From the NCBI RefSeq assembly GCF_003611035.1, contig NZ_CP030033.1, positions 2,170,001 to 2,234,000 on the forward strand: 64,000 nt of DNA. The letters are read 5' to 3'. The notes under the pieces are model-generated. The model worked only from the letters and a program-made list of their open reading frames with translations. It did no database searches and was not told the origin of the DNA. A program made the translations under genes and the position numbers. Origin of the DNA: Cryobacterium soli (GTDB lineage: Bacteria > Actinomycetota > Actinomycetes > Actinomycetales > Microbacteriaceae). Below, in pieces: positions 8,345-16,412 of this stretch. How positions within the stretch are numbered: the first letter of the stretch is position 1; every line of letters starts with the position of its first letter.

Positions 8345-9346
8345 ATGTCTCCCCGTGCCACGATCCATGACGTCGCCGCCGCCGCAGGCGTGTCCGTCGC
8401 CACGGTCTCCAAGGCGGTCAACGGCCGGTACGGCATCTCGGCCGCGACCACAGCGCGGGTGCTCGACGTGGTGCAGCAGCTCGGCTACGAGTCAAGCCTG
8501 GTCGCCAGCAGCATGCGCTCCCGCCGCACCAGCGTCATCGGCATCCTGGTGGCGGATTTTGAGCCCTTCAGCGCCGAGATCCTCAAGGGCGTCGGTGTCG
8601 CCCTGCAGGATTCCGGCTATGACCTACTCGCCTACAGCGGGTCGCGGCAGCGGGAGACCAACGGCTGGGAGCGGCGGTCGCTGAGCCGGCTCAGCGGCAC
8701 GTTGATCGACGGCGCCATCATGGTCACCCCCACGGTGGATACCACCTCCACCGAGATTCCCGTCGTGGCCATCGACCCGCACACCGGCCGGGCCGACCTC
8801 CCCACGGTCGAGTCGGACAGCTTCGGCGGCGCCCTGCAGGCCACCCGCTACCTCATCGAACTCGGCCACCGGCGGATCGGTTTCCTCGGCGGCCGTCCGG
8901 ACCTGCGCAGCGCCACCCTCCGAGAGGCCGGTTATCGCCAGGCGCTGGCGGATGCGGGCATCCCGTTCAACCCGGCGCTGGTGCGAGTCGGCCTGTACAA
9001 ACGCGACACGGCCAAGGCGCCGGCAGCGTCGCTGCTGTCGATGACCGACCGCCCCACTGCGGTGTTCGCCGCGAACGACCTGTCCGCGATCGCGATCATC
9101 CAGGTCGCCGCGGAGCTCGGGATCGAGGTGCCGGGCGACCTCTCGGTGATCGGCTTCGACGACATCCCCGAAGCATCGCAGATGAACCCCGCGCTGACCA
9201 CCATCCGGCAGCCCATGAAGCGGCTCGGCGCCACCGCCGCCGGGATGCTCGTCTCCCTGCTGAACGGCGACTCCCTGCCGCAAAACCACATCCGGCTCCC
9301 CACCGGGCTCGTGCGCCGGGCGACGACGGCGCCCCCGCGCGTGTAG
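8345..9346 (+). CDS. LacI-family repressor of the beta-glucoside operon
   Basis: A 333-residue LacI/GalR regulator. The HTH is at residues 5-26 (TIHDVAAAAGVSVATVSKAV), followed by the hinge region (GYESSLVASSMRSRRTSVIG) and a ligand-binding core with AVFAANDLSAIAI and VIGFDDIPEA. I start at 8345 because the HTH begins immediately after it and a -10 box precedes it by six bases. It is divergent from the ABC/GH3 operon with dyads in between, so it probably represses that operon until a beta-glucoside or its hydrolysis product binds. Confidence 0.93.
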   Translation: MSPRATIHDVAAAAGVSVATVSKAVNGRYGISAATTARVLDVVQQLGYESSLVASSMRSRRTSVIGILVADFEPFSAEILKGVGVALQDSGYDLLAYSGSRQRETNGWERRSLSRLSGTLIDGAIMVTPTVDTTSTEIPVVAIDPHTGRADLPTVESDSFGGALQATRYLIELGHRRIGFLGGRPDLRSATLREAGYRQALADAGIPFNPALVRVGLYKRDTAKAPAASLLSMTDRPTAVFAANDLSAIAIIQVAAELGIEVPGDLSVIGFDDIPEASQMNPALTTIRQPMKRLGATAAGMLVSLLNGDSLPQNHIRLPTGLVRRATTAPPRV

Positions 9347-9359
9347 TTGCCGTGCGTGA

Positions 9360-9726
9360 TTACGAGCTCAGGTGCTCAGACAGTTCGTCGAGCGTCTCGC
9401 GTGCAAGCGCCTGGACCACTGCGTCGTGGTTGGCCCAGGGTGCCGTCTGCTCGGTCAGTACTTTGACGAGCGCGCGCAGCCGTCCCCGGCTCTGCTGACC
9501 CAGGCCGAACAGCGCGTCGCTGGCATCGTCCATGCACGCCAGGAGCACGACTGCGTCCTCAGCGTGGTGGCCCCGCGCTCGGGTGTCCGCCAGAGCCGGC
9601 GCCCTGCAGGAGCGCGGCGGCCTGGAAGAAAGTGATCGCCTCAGTTTCAAGGTGGAGCGCAGAGTTCACATCTACGGTCGTGCGCGGGGCTGGAAGCTCC
9701 GCCAACTCCGCGTGGAGCTTCACCAT
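9360..9726 (-). pseudogene. Frameshifted small gene of unknown function
   Basis: Two overlapping minus-strand frames look like one broken gene. The 5' part, from ATG 9726, reads MVKLHAELAELPAPRTTVDV and continues to ITFFQAAALLQGAG near 9600, then runs on in a poor, Gly/Pro-rich frame to 9559. The 3' part, in a different frame, reads LADTRARGHHAEDAVVLLAC and continues to the stop at 9360 (ALARETLDELSEHLSS). Joining them near 9600 gives about 117 residues of sensible composition. This suggests a one-base indel, real or from assembly. I do not recognise the family. Confidence 0.45.
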
Positions 9727-9836
9727 GAGGCCACCGACCCAGAGTCCAGGAGCTGTGCGGCAGCAGCCGCGCGAGCTCGAAGGCTCCCATGTAGGACCAT
9801 ATGTGTCAATGATGCGGGCAGGCGCCTCGGGAAGGC

Positions 9837-10253
9837 TCAGGCAGACTGCACGAGCGCGAAAACGATACCAGCGGCGACGATGAGGGCTCCGGCGATGGGC
9901 CAGCTCAGTCGAGGTCGTCGCGCACCAATGATCATGGACAGGGCGGCCAGAAGACCCAGCACCATCGCCCAGATCGGAGCGAGGACGTAGGGGCGCCACG
10001 CTTCCGTGCACGCATCCGCGACATCGGGTCGGGGCTCGAGCCCGTAGTTCGGCACCCAGCAGGTGAGGACCAGACGTCCGCCCTGATACAGGGCGAGCGT
10101 TCCGAGAACGACGAGGGAGACGGCGACGGCGGTGATGCCTACCCACATCGAGATGAGCATGGACGTCTTTCGGCGAATGTCGGATTCGGCTGCGCTGCTA
10201 AGCAGTTCGCGGGACTCAGAGAACTCAAGCACGGGTGAATCCACAACATCCAT
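9837..10253 (-). CDS. Hypothetical membrane protein
   Basis: A 138-residue protein with three predicted membrane segments: roughly residues 34-54 (ISMWVGITAVAVSLVVLGTL), 90-108 (LAPIWAMVLGLLAALSMII) and 115-134 (LSWPIAGALIVAAGIVFALV). The N-terminal 30 residues are polar. The loop between the first two spans holds two Cys residues (LTCWVP and ADACTEAW), possibly a disulfide outside the cell. ATG 10253 has GGAGG six bases upstream, so the start is secure. No family recognised; the neighbours are short and partly decayed. Confidence 0.7.
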   Translation of the reverse strand: MDVVDSPVLEFSESRELLSSAAESDIRRKTSMLISMWVGITAVAVSLVVLGTLALYQGGRLVLTCWVPNYGLEPRPDVADACTEAWRPYVLAPIWAMVLGLLAALSMIIGARRPRLSWPIAGALIVAAGIVFALVQSA

Positions 10254-10254
10254 G

Positions 10255-10500
10255 TCACGCCTCCATCTTCAGGAGCATATGCCAGGCTGTCGTGTGCGCT
10301 GTGCCGGTCCGCAGGGAACCGCACGTCGCCCGGGAACACGCTTCCGAGGCTGAGTCCGCAGAGCTTCTCGTCGGGCACGCTGTCGACGATGGCCAAGGGG
10401 GCCTGGCAGAACATCTTGTACGTCTCGAAGTCGTACTGCCCCGCTCCGAGCACGACGATGACGACAACGTCGCCTGAAGTAGACAACGTCGCCTGAAGTA
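10255..10500 (-). pseudogene. Possible decayed small gene
   Basis: A minus-strand frame reading VVVIVVLGAGQYDFETYKMF and on to about 10260 has protein-like composition (LAIVDSVPDEKLCGL, SVFPGDVRFPADRH). It has no credible start: its 5' end coincides with a 19-bp tandem duplication that shifts the frame. A neighbouring frame ends at 10255, just before the next gene. It is probably a remnant, but a short functional gene cannot be excluded. Confidence 0.25.
10463..10500. repeat. 19-bp perfect tandem duplication
   Basis: GACAACGTCGCCTGAAGTA occurs twice head to tail (10463-10481 and 10482-10500). Nineteen is not a multiple of three, so it disrupts any frame crossing it. It looks like a recent slippage or duplication event. 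Confidence 0.9.
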
Positions 10501-10517
10501 TTTGTCGCGGTGATGGC

Positions 10518-11156
10518 TCAGTAACCCTTGCTCGGGCTGCGCCGTTCTGAGTCGAAGGGTCCGATCTGGATGCCGCTCATGTATTCGGGGTCGATGCAGA
10601 CCGTCGCCGGAAGAGCCACGGCGTGCGCCTTGATGGAGCCGGTGATCGTGACATTCAAACCGTCAACAGGTGTCGGATCGGACGCACAGTCACCGTTGGA
10701 CTGTGAGGCGTCGACCACATGGATCCAGGCGTACGCTTGCCCACCGGGCGCTACAGAAACCGTGGTGCCCGCCCGCGAGTAGACGTCAGAGTGCTCTTGC
10801 GTACCGATCGCTGCCCCATCGGGAGCGGCCCAGGTCACGTCCGGAAACCCGACCGTGTCGCAGGCATCGTTACCGGTGTTCGTGAAGCTGAGGTAGTAGA
10901 TGCCCGGGGTGCCGCTAGGGTCTGCTCCCAACTCCACGGTCAAGTCGTCGGGGCATGCCGCCGCCGGCGCGGCAGCCGGCGCCACAGTAGCTGGCGCAGG
11001 AGCGCCCGTAGCGGTGGGGAGGGCAGTCGCTGTGGGGGAAGCCGGCACGGGAGAAGAGCTAGAAGCGTCACCGCCTCCAGCCGACGTGCAACCGGCGAGG
11101 ACCAGGGCCACTCCAACGGCGGCGGACAGTGACATGAACCCGTGCATCTTCCCCAT
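10518..11156 (-). CDS. DUF4232-type lipoprotein
   Basis: A 212-residue secreted lipoprotein: hydrophobic signal, lipobox LAGC near residues 20-23, a Ser/Pro/Ala/Thr-rich linker to about residue 70, then a folded domain (DDLTVELGADPSGTPGIYYL to VDGLNVTITG) resembling the actinobacterial DUF4232 beta-sandwich. Cys residues in ACPDDL, NDACDT, GDCASD and TVCIDP suggest two disulfides. Such proteins are cell-surface and of unknown role. ATG 11156 lies exactly six bases after a TAGATT box, so the transcript is probably leaderless. Confidence 0.8.
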   Translation of the reverse strand: MGKMHGFMSLSAAVGVALVLAGCTSAGGGDASSSSPVPASPTATALPTATGAPAPATVAPAAAPAAACPDDLTVELGADPSGTPGIYYLSFTNTGNDACDTVGFPDVTWAAPDGAAIGTQEHSDVYSRAGTTVSVAPGGQAYAWIHVVDASQSNGDCASDPTPVDGLNVTITGSIKAHAVALPATVCIDPEYMSGIQIGPFDSERRSPSKGY

Positions 11157-11162
11157 GCGATG

Positions 11163-11168
11163 AATCTA
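11163..11168 (-). promoter_or_regulatory. -10 box of the DUF4232 lipoprotein gene
   Basis: TAGATT on the minus strand, six bases before ATG 11156. Confidence 0.6.
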
Positions 11169-11499
11169 ACGGTCAGTCGGCCAGAACATGTACAACGTGC
11201 CCGCCCCAGAACGGGAAGGACAATCTTGTCATTTGACGTCCCCTTGTCACGAAAGACCTGATGGGGATCGGCGTGACGATGTGTGTGGGGATCGCGATTC
11301 ACCATACAGATTCAAGGTCGGGGTGCAACCAGAATCAGAAGTGGTGAAAGCCACTCTCATCTGGCGCACCGGACGTGAACCGGTTGTCGCTCGCAAGACC
11401 CGCACAGTTGGGCAGGCGCCCACCGACGCCGGGCCGTCGTTCGCACACATCGCTTTCGTCCAGACCGGAGTCGAGAGCGGAGTTTATTGGCACTGAGTA
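11169..11499. other. Intergenic region with a possible gene remnant
   Basis: No intact gene is supported. On the plus strand the frame ending at 11496 has coding-like composition over its last 60 codons (VVKATLIWRTGREPVVARKT, then FAHIAFVQTGVESGVYWH) but no credible start, so it may be the 3' end of a lost gene. It lies next to the tRNA pair, a common site of integration and decay. Confidence 0.3.
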
Positions 11500-11547
11500 A
11501 AAAGAAAAGGCCCCATGATCGGCGAAATTCCTGATCAAAGGGCCTTT
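11500..11547 (-). terminator. Rho-independent terminator of the tRNA-Thr/tRNA-Met unit
   Basis: Read on the minus strand: AAAGGCCC, then an internal GATCA/TGATC dyad, then GGGCCTTTTCTTTTT, i.e. a GC stem followed by a T-rich tail. It starts a few bases after the end of tRNA-Met. Confidence 0.85.
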
Positions 11548-11552
11548 GTGTG

Positions 11553-11626
11553 TAGCGGGAGCGGGAATTGAACCCGCGACACCACGATTATGAGCCGTGT
11601 GCTCTAACCAACTGAGCTACCCCGCC
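11553..11626 (-). tRNA. tRNA-Met (CAT)
   Basis: A 74-base cloverleaf: acceptor GGCGGGG, D-arm GCTCAGTTGGTTAGAGC, anticodon loop CTCATAA, T-arm GCGGGTTCAATTCCCGC, discriminator A, no encoded CCA. The anticodon stem CACGG/TCGTG lacks the three G-C pairs of initiator tRNA, so it is the elongator type. Confidence 0.95.
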
Positions 11627-11657
11627 TTAGGCCTTCAGAGCTTAGCTCCCAAGCCTG

Positions 11658-11729
<72 letters not shown>

Positions 11730-11782
11730 AAAACTTCATAGTTCTGAAGCTGAACCGTGCTTTTGGCAACCGGTAAACATTA

Positions 11783-13729
11783 TCACCTCGCGAGACCTCT
11801 CTGCGACACGGGGTGCTCATCCGCCGCGATTGTGACGCCGGGCAGCACCCAGGCGGTGAACGATGCGCCGGTGGCGGCCAGGTGCAGACCCTCGGGGTCG
11901 GCAGTGAAGACGGCCGGTCCCAGCTTTGCCAGCAGGGTGCCGACGGCGCCTCCCAGCGGCACCGCCCAGACGGGCAGGGTCACGTCCGCCGCAGCCCGGG
12001 TGGCGAGCAGCAGTACACTCTCCCCCGCGCTCTCGCGCACGTACACGAGCGCGTCGTCGCCCACGTGCAGCCAGCGGAGCCCGCCGGTGCTGAGCACCTC
12101 GTGCGCCCGGCGCAGGCCGATCAGCGCCGCGTAGAGATCGATGGTGCCGGCCACCTCCGGGTCGGTCACGCTGGACCAGGGCATCGGGGTGCGGGAATGC
12201 TCGCCGTCGATGCCGGCCAGGCCGAACTCGTCGCCGGCGAACACCACCGGGATGCCCGGCAGGGTCACCGAGAGCCCCACCGCCACCGGCACCGCTTCGG
12301 CGTCGGCATGGGTGCGGAAGCGGGCGGTGTCGTGGGTGTCGAGGGCGTTCATGGTGGCCAGCCGGGTGCGCCAGGGGAAACCGGCGGCGAAGCGAGTGTG
12401 CGCCCGGTGGAACTGGACGCCGGTATGCGCCGGGATGCTGCCCAGCGGCACCCCGAAGAACGACGGCACCGAGTCGGGCCGGCAGAGCCACGACCAGAGC
12501 GGCTTGGTGAAGTTGGCGTAGGTCATCGCGCCGTGCCAGGCATCGCCCTGGAAGTCGGCCGCGGCGTCGTTGGTGAATTCGCCGAGCAGGATGGTGTCGG
12601 GGTTCACCTCGATCATGGTCTGCCGGATGGCTTGGCGGACCTCGGCGTTGAGGTCCTCGTCGCCGAGGCGGCCGGTCATGTTCGCCACGTCGATGCGCCA
12701 ACCGTCCAGGTTGAACGGCGGCTCCAGCCATTTGGCAACCACCGAGTCCGCGCCCTCGATGAACCGGCGGCGGAGCTCAGGGGAGGTCCAGTTGAACTTG
12801 GGCAGCTCTGGCACGCCGAGCCAGGACATGTAGTCGCGCTGCTCGGCGTCGAGCCAGTAGTAGAAGGCACTCTCGGGCGCCGCCGGGGTGCCGTGGGCCG
12901 CCCGGAACCATTCGTGGCCCTCGCCGGAGTGGTTGGCCGTCAGGTCGCCGATCACCCGGAACCCTCGCGCATGGGCGGCCTCGACGAGCCGGATGAGCGC
13001 CGCATCGCCGCCGAGCAGCGGATCGACCTCGGTGAAGGCGGCGGCGTCGTAGCGGTGGTTGGAGCGGCCGGGGAAGACCGGGGTGAGGTAGAGCAGGGTC
13101 ACGCCGAGCCGGTCAAGGTGATCGAGGTGTTCGGTGATGCCGTCGAGGTCGCCGCCGTAGAACTGGTGCGACCGGCCGGGCGGCAGCTGGTCGACGGCGT
13201 CGCCCCACTGGGCCGGCATGGCCCAGTCGGGTGCCTCGCGGGTGTCGGCGGCGGCCGAGCGGCCGAACCGGTCGGGGAAGACCTGATACATCACGCTGGT
13301 CGCGGCCCAGTCCGGCGGGGCCGGGTGCGCGACGAGCTTGAAGTCCTCGGAGTCGAGGGTCTCGATGTCATGCAGCCCGCTGGCGTTCAGCCACCAGTGA
13401 CCGCCGTCGGCCATGCCGATCAGGAACCGGTAGCCGTGCACCGGGTTCTCCACGACGAGGTCCGCGGCCCACCAGGCGTATCCGTCATCGCCGGTGGAGT
13501 CGAGCGGACGGGCATCGTCGAAACGCGGCTCCTGGTCGGGGTTGGACCGGGTGCGCACCGTGGCCACGGCACCGAAAGCGAGCGGGACGCGCAGCCGTAC
13601 AGTGACGACGTCCCCCAGCGCGGGGGCAGGAGTCGACACGTAGAGCGGGGAGCCATCATGGTGCGGAAGGGCGACGAGCGGCAGCGGGCTGTGCGGGAGC
13701 AGGTACGGCGGGAGCGCGTGGAGCGACAT
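11783..13729 (-). CDS. GH13 alpha-amylase-family enzyme (neopullulanase/maltogenic-amylase type)
   Basis: A 648-residue cytoplasmic GH13 protein. An N-terminal beta-sandwich (residues 1-125, like CBM34) precedes the catalytic barrel. Conserved regions seen are DLTANH (region I), GWRIDVAN with the nucleophile Asp (region II), LLGEFT with the acid Glu (region III) and ALDTHDTAR (region IV, with THD instead of the usual NHD or SHD). The MYQVFPDRF motif and N-terminal domain fit cyclomaltodextrinase/neopullulanase-like enzymes acting on maltodextrins. It begins seven bases after the malG-type stop and is the last gene of the maltose operon. Confidence 0.9.
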   Translation of the reverse strand: MSLHALPPYLLPHSPLPLVALPHHDGSPLYVSTPAPALGDVVTVRLRVPLAFGAVATVRTRSNPDQEPRFDDARPLDSTGDDGYAWWAADLVVENPVHGYRFLIGMADGGHWWLNASGLHDIETLDSEDFKLVAHPAPPDWAATSVMYQVFPDRFGRSAAADTREAPDWAMPAQWGDAVDQLPPGRSHQFYGGDLDGITEHLDHLDRLGVTLLYLTPVFPGRSNHRYDAAAFTEVDPLLGGDAALIRLVEAAHARGFRVIGDLTANHSGEGHEWFRAAHGTPAAPESAFYYWLDAEQRDYMSWLGVPELPKFNWTSPELRRRFIEGADSVVAKWLEPPFNLDGWRIDVANMTGRLGDEDLNAEVRQAIRQTMIEVNPDTILLGEFTNDAAADFQGDAWHGAMTYANFTKPLWSWLCRPDSVPSFFGVPLGSIPAHTGVQFHRAHTRFAAGFPWRTRLATMNALDTHDTARFRTHADAEAVPVAVGLSVTLPGIPVVFAGDEFGLAGIDGEHSRTPMPWSSVTDPEVAGTIDLYAALIGLRRAHEVLSTGGLRWLHVGDDALVYVRESAGESVLLLATRAAADVTLPVWAVPLGGAVGTLLAKLGPAVFTADPEGLHLAATGASFTAWVLPGVTIAADEHPVSQRGLAR

Positions 13730-13736
13730 CCGGCGC

Positions 13737-14654
13737 TTACTTGACGGAGCCGGCCGTGAGGCCGCCCACGATGTATTTCTGCAGCCACAGGAACAGGGCC
13801 ATCACCGGTAGGGCCGCGAGCACCGCTCCGGCCGCGAAGACCGAGTAGTTGCTCGAGAACTCCTGCGACACGAACTGGTAGAGGCCCACGGCCAGGGTCT
13901 GCTTCTCCGGGGTGATCAGCACGATGCTCGCGATGACGAACTCGTTGGTGGTGCCCACGAAGGAGAGCAGACCGACCACCGCGAGGATGGGCGCGACCAG
14001 GCGCAGGATGATGGTGAAGAAGATGCGCGCGTGGCCGGCGCCGTCGAGCTTGGCGGCCTCGTCGATGGAGGCCGGGATCGTGTTGAAGAATCCGTACATC
14101 AGGTAGGTGTTCACGCCGAGCGCTCCGCCGAGGTAGACCATGATCAGGCCGATCTGGGTGTCGAGGCCGATGGCAGGGAAGATGTCGGAGATGCCGTTGA
14201 GCAACAGGAAGATGGCCACGACAGCCAGCAGCTGCGGGAACATCTGCACGAGCACGAGCATCAGCAGACCGGCCCGGCGGCCGGTGAAGCGCATCCGGGA
14301 GAAGGAGTACGCGGCGAGGGCGCCCAGGAACACAGTGCCGGCCGAGGTGATGCCGCCGATCAGCAGGGTGTTGGCGTACCAATCGGCGTAGGGCTGTTGC
14401 GGCAGGTTGAACAGGGTGACGTAACTGCCCAGGTCGATCTGGCTGAACAGGCCGTTGGCGGTGATCAGGGTGCCGCCGGGGTGCAGCGACGCCGACAGCA
14501 CGTAGAGCAGCGGGAAAGCGGAGAAGACCACCATGACGGCGCCGATGAGGTGGCGCCAGCCGGTGGCACGGAACCAGCGGCCGAAGCTGAAGGGGCGCTT
14601 CACCGGGATGTAGTCGGTGTCGCTCGGGGCTGCGATGCTCGGTGCGATGGCCAT
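13737..14654 (-). CDS. malG: Maltose/maltodextrin ABC permease MalG-like
   Basis: A 305-residue CUT1 permease. The first span is near residues 35-55, and the EAA loop is IPASIDEAAKLDGAGHARIF (near 200-219). The C-terminus LQKYIVGGLTAGSVK is characteristic of MalG. It lies one base beyond the malF-type stop and immediately before the GH13 gene. With the MalF-like partner it forms the membrane channel; the ATPase must be encoded elsewhere. The assignment to maltose rests on the MalF architecture and the two GH13 genes. Confidence 0.92.
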   Translation of the reverse strand: MAIAPSIAAPSDTDYIPVKRPFSFGRWFRATGWRHLIGAVMVVFSAFPLLYVLSASLHPGGTLITANGLFSQIDLGSYVTLFNLPQQPYADWYANTLLIGGITSAGTVFLGALAAYSFSRMRFTGRRAGLLMLVLVQMFPQLLAVVAIFLLLNGISDIFPAIGLDTQIGLIMVYLGGALGVNTYLMYGFFNTIPASIDEAAKLDGAGHARIFFTIILRLVAPILAVVGLLSFVGTTNEFVIASIVLITPEKQTLAVGLYQFVSQEFSSNYSVFAAGAVLAALPVMALFLWLQKYIVGGLTAGSVK

Positions 14655-14655
14655 C

Positions 14656-16281
14656 TCAGTTCAACTCCTCTAGTGCCTTGGTCTGTCTGAAGCTGATGAT
14701 CGACACGAGGGCCACGAGCACGAAGATCAGGATGGAGAAGGCGCTCGCCAGCCCGTAGTCCCGGCTGGCGCCGACGAAGGCGACCTTGTAGACCATCGAG
14801 ATGAGGATGTCGGTGGCGCCGACGTTCACCCCGGCCGTGACGTCGCGAGGCCCGCCGTTGGTGAGCATGTAGATGAGGTTGAAGTTGTTGAAGTTGAACG
14901 CGAACGAGGCGATCAACAGCGGCGACACCGACACCAGCAGGAGCGGCAGTTTGATCAGCCGGAACACCTGCCAGGGCTTCGCGCCGTCGACCGTGGCGGC
15001 CTCCTGCAGCTCGCCGGGGATCGACTGCAGCGCGCCCGTGCAGACGAGGAACATATAGGGGAATCCCAGCCAGAGGTTCACGAAGATGATGCTGAACTTG
15101 GCCAGCCATTCGTTGGTGAGCCACGGGATCTCCGCGCCGCCGAAGAGCACCTGGTTGATGAAGCCGAACTGCGGATTGAGCATGCCGGCCCAGACCAGGG
15201 CGGAGAGGAACGCGGGGAAGGCATAGGGCAGGATCATCACGACGCGGTAGACGTTGCGGCCGCGCATCCGGAGATCGTTGAAGACGATGGCCAGGAACAG
15301 GCCCAGCGCGAACGTCGTGGCCACCGAGAGGAAGGCGAAGGCGAACGTCCACAGCGTGACGCTGATCAGCGGGCCGCGGATGGAGTCGGTGCCGAAGGCC
15401 TTGGCGAAGTTGGCCAGGCCCACTTCCACCTTCCAGCCGGGCTGGAGTTCGCTGCCGTCGGCGGCGACGAAGGAACCCTGCGACGGGTCCTCGGTGTAGA
15501 CCACCCCGGTGCCGGTGTTCGTCATCGTGCCGGCTGCCTCGTCGTAGACGAGGTCGGAGAGGTAGAGGTAGGCGGCGGAGCCGTCCGGGGTGCGCAGGCT
15601 TCCGTCGTTCGGGTCGTCGGAGAGGGGCACGGCCACGGCCGCGATGGCCTCCTGGTTGGCCACGATGTCGGCGAAGTTGAGGGTGCTGTAGCCGGGCAGG
15701 CCCACGGCCTGGCCGGAGCCGTCCGTTTCGGCATCCGTCACGGTCTTCAGCGGGGAGTCGGCGTTGCCGACGCTGATGTCGCCGTCGGGATCGGTGACCA
15801 GGAAGCTGTAGACGCCGGCCTGTTCGAGCACAGTGAGGGCGTAGGTGGGCGAATCGGGCACGCGCTCCTGCGCCGACAGGATGAGCGAGGAGACCGCATC
15901 GTCCTTGGTGCTGTTGTGTCCGGTGCCGTAGTTGGTGAAGGCGATGTAGCCGGAGTACCCCACCACGAAGATCTGGAAGATGAGCAGGAAGATCAGGCCG
16001 GGGGTGAGGTACTTGGCCGGCAGGCCTTTGACCCGGAAGTAGATCCAGTTGACCGCCACGGTAACGACGAGAACCAGGCCGAAGACCAACCAGTCCTGCT
16101 TGGCGAACAGCACGAAGAGGGCGTAGACGCTGATCGCGTCGACGATGCCCAGCACCAGCACCTTGACCAGCAGCACCTTGATGCCGGCGGATGCGGCCTC
16201 CGCGATGCGGCTCGCCTGCCGCTGCCTCTTGGCGGCGACGATCTGGGCCCGGTCGTGCCCGGTTCCGGGGGTAGTCATCAT
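14656..16281 (-). CDS. malF: Maltose/maltodextrin ABC permease MalF-like with large external domain
   Basis: A 541-residue permease, long for the CUT1 class. Two or three N-terminal spans end in GYSGYIAFTNYGTGHNSTKD, closely resembling the start of the E. coli MalF P2 region. An extracytoplasmic domain of about 180 residues follows (near 110-290), then the permease core with the EAA loop PGELQEAATVDGAKPWQVF. The P2 domain of MalF contacts the maltose-binding protein, so its presence supports maltodextrin as substrate. I start at ATG 16281 (a second ATG follows at 16278), with a GAGAG site upstream, rather than at in-frame codons further out. Confidence 0.92.
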   Translation of the reverse strand: MMTTPGTGHDRAQIVAAKRQRQASRIAEAASAGIKVLLVKVLVLGIVDAISVYALFVLFAKQDWLVFGLVLVVTVAVNWIYFRVKGLPAKYLTPGLIFLLIFQIFVVGYSGYIAFTNYGTGHNSTKDDAVSSLILSAQERVPDSPTYALTVLEQAGVYSFLVTDPDGDISVGNADSPLKTVTDAETDGSGQAVGLPGYSTLNFADIVANQEAIAAVAVPLSDDPNDGSLRTPDGSAAYLYLSDLVYDEAAGTMTNTGTGVVYTEDPSQGSFVAADGSELQPGWKVEVGLANFAKAFGTDSIRGPLISVTLWTFAFAFLSVATTFALGLFLAIVFNDLRMRGRNVYRVVMILPYAFPAFLSALVWAGMLNPQFGFINQVLFGGAEIPWLTNEWLAKFSIIFVNLWLGFPYMFLVCTGALQSIPGELQEAATVDGAKPWQVFRLIKLPLLLVSVSPLLIASFAFNFNNFNLIYMLTNGGPRDVTAGVNVGATDILISMVYKVAFVGASRDYGLASAFSILIFVLVALVSIISFRQTKALEELN

Positions 16282-16412
16282 TGTCTGCTCTCGATGTGAG
16301 GTGCGGGTGCTGCGAGTGCTGCGCTTCTGCGGGTGGTGCGGCGTAGCGGTGATGCGGTGATCGGGTGCGCCCGGCCCCGAAGAGGCCGGGCGCACCCGGG
16401 AGGAGCCGGTTG

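Noticed and set aside
10463..10500. Possible CRISPR or longer tandem array
   Set aside because: Only two adjacent copies without spacers; no array of regularly spaced repeats was seen anywhere in the window.
11188..11496. Complete small gene upstream of the tRNA terminator
   Set aside because: Only the last 60 codons look coding; the 5' part is poor, with no ribosome-binding site or -10 box, so it is recorded only as a possible remnant.
11813..13744. 643-codon plus-strand frame opposite the GH13 gene
   Set aside because: Same reason: low-complexity product, no motif, and the minus strand carries all GH13 signatures.
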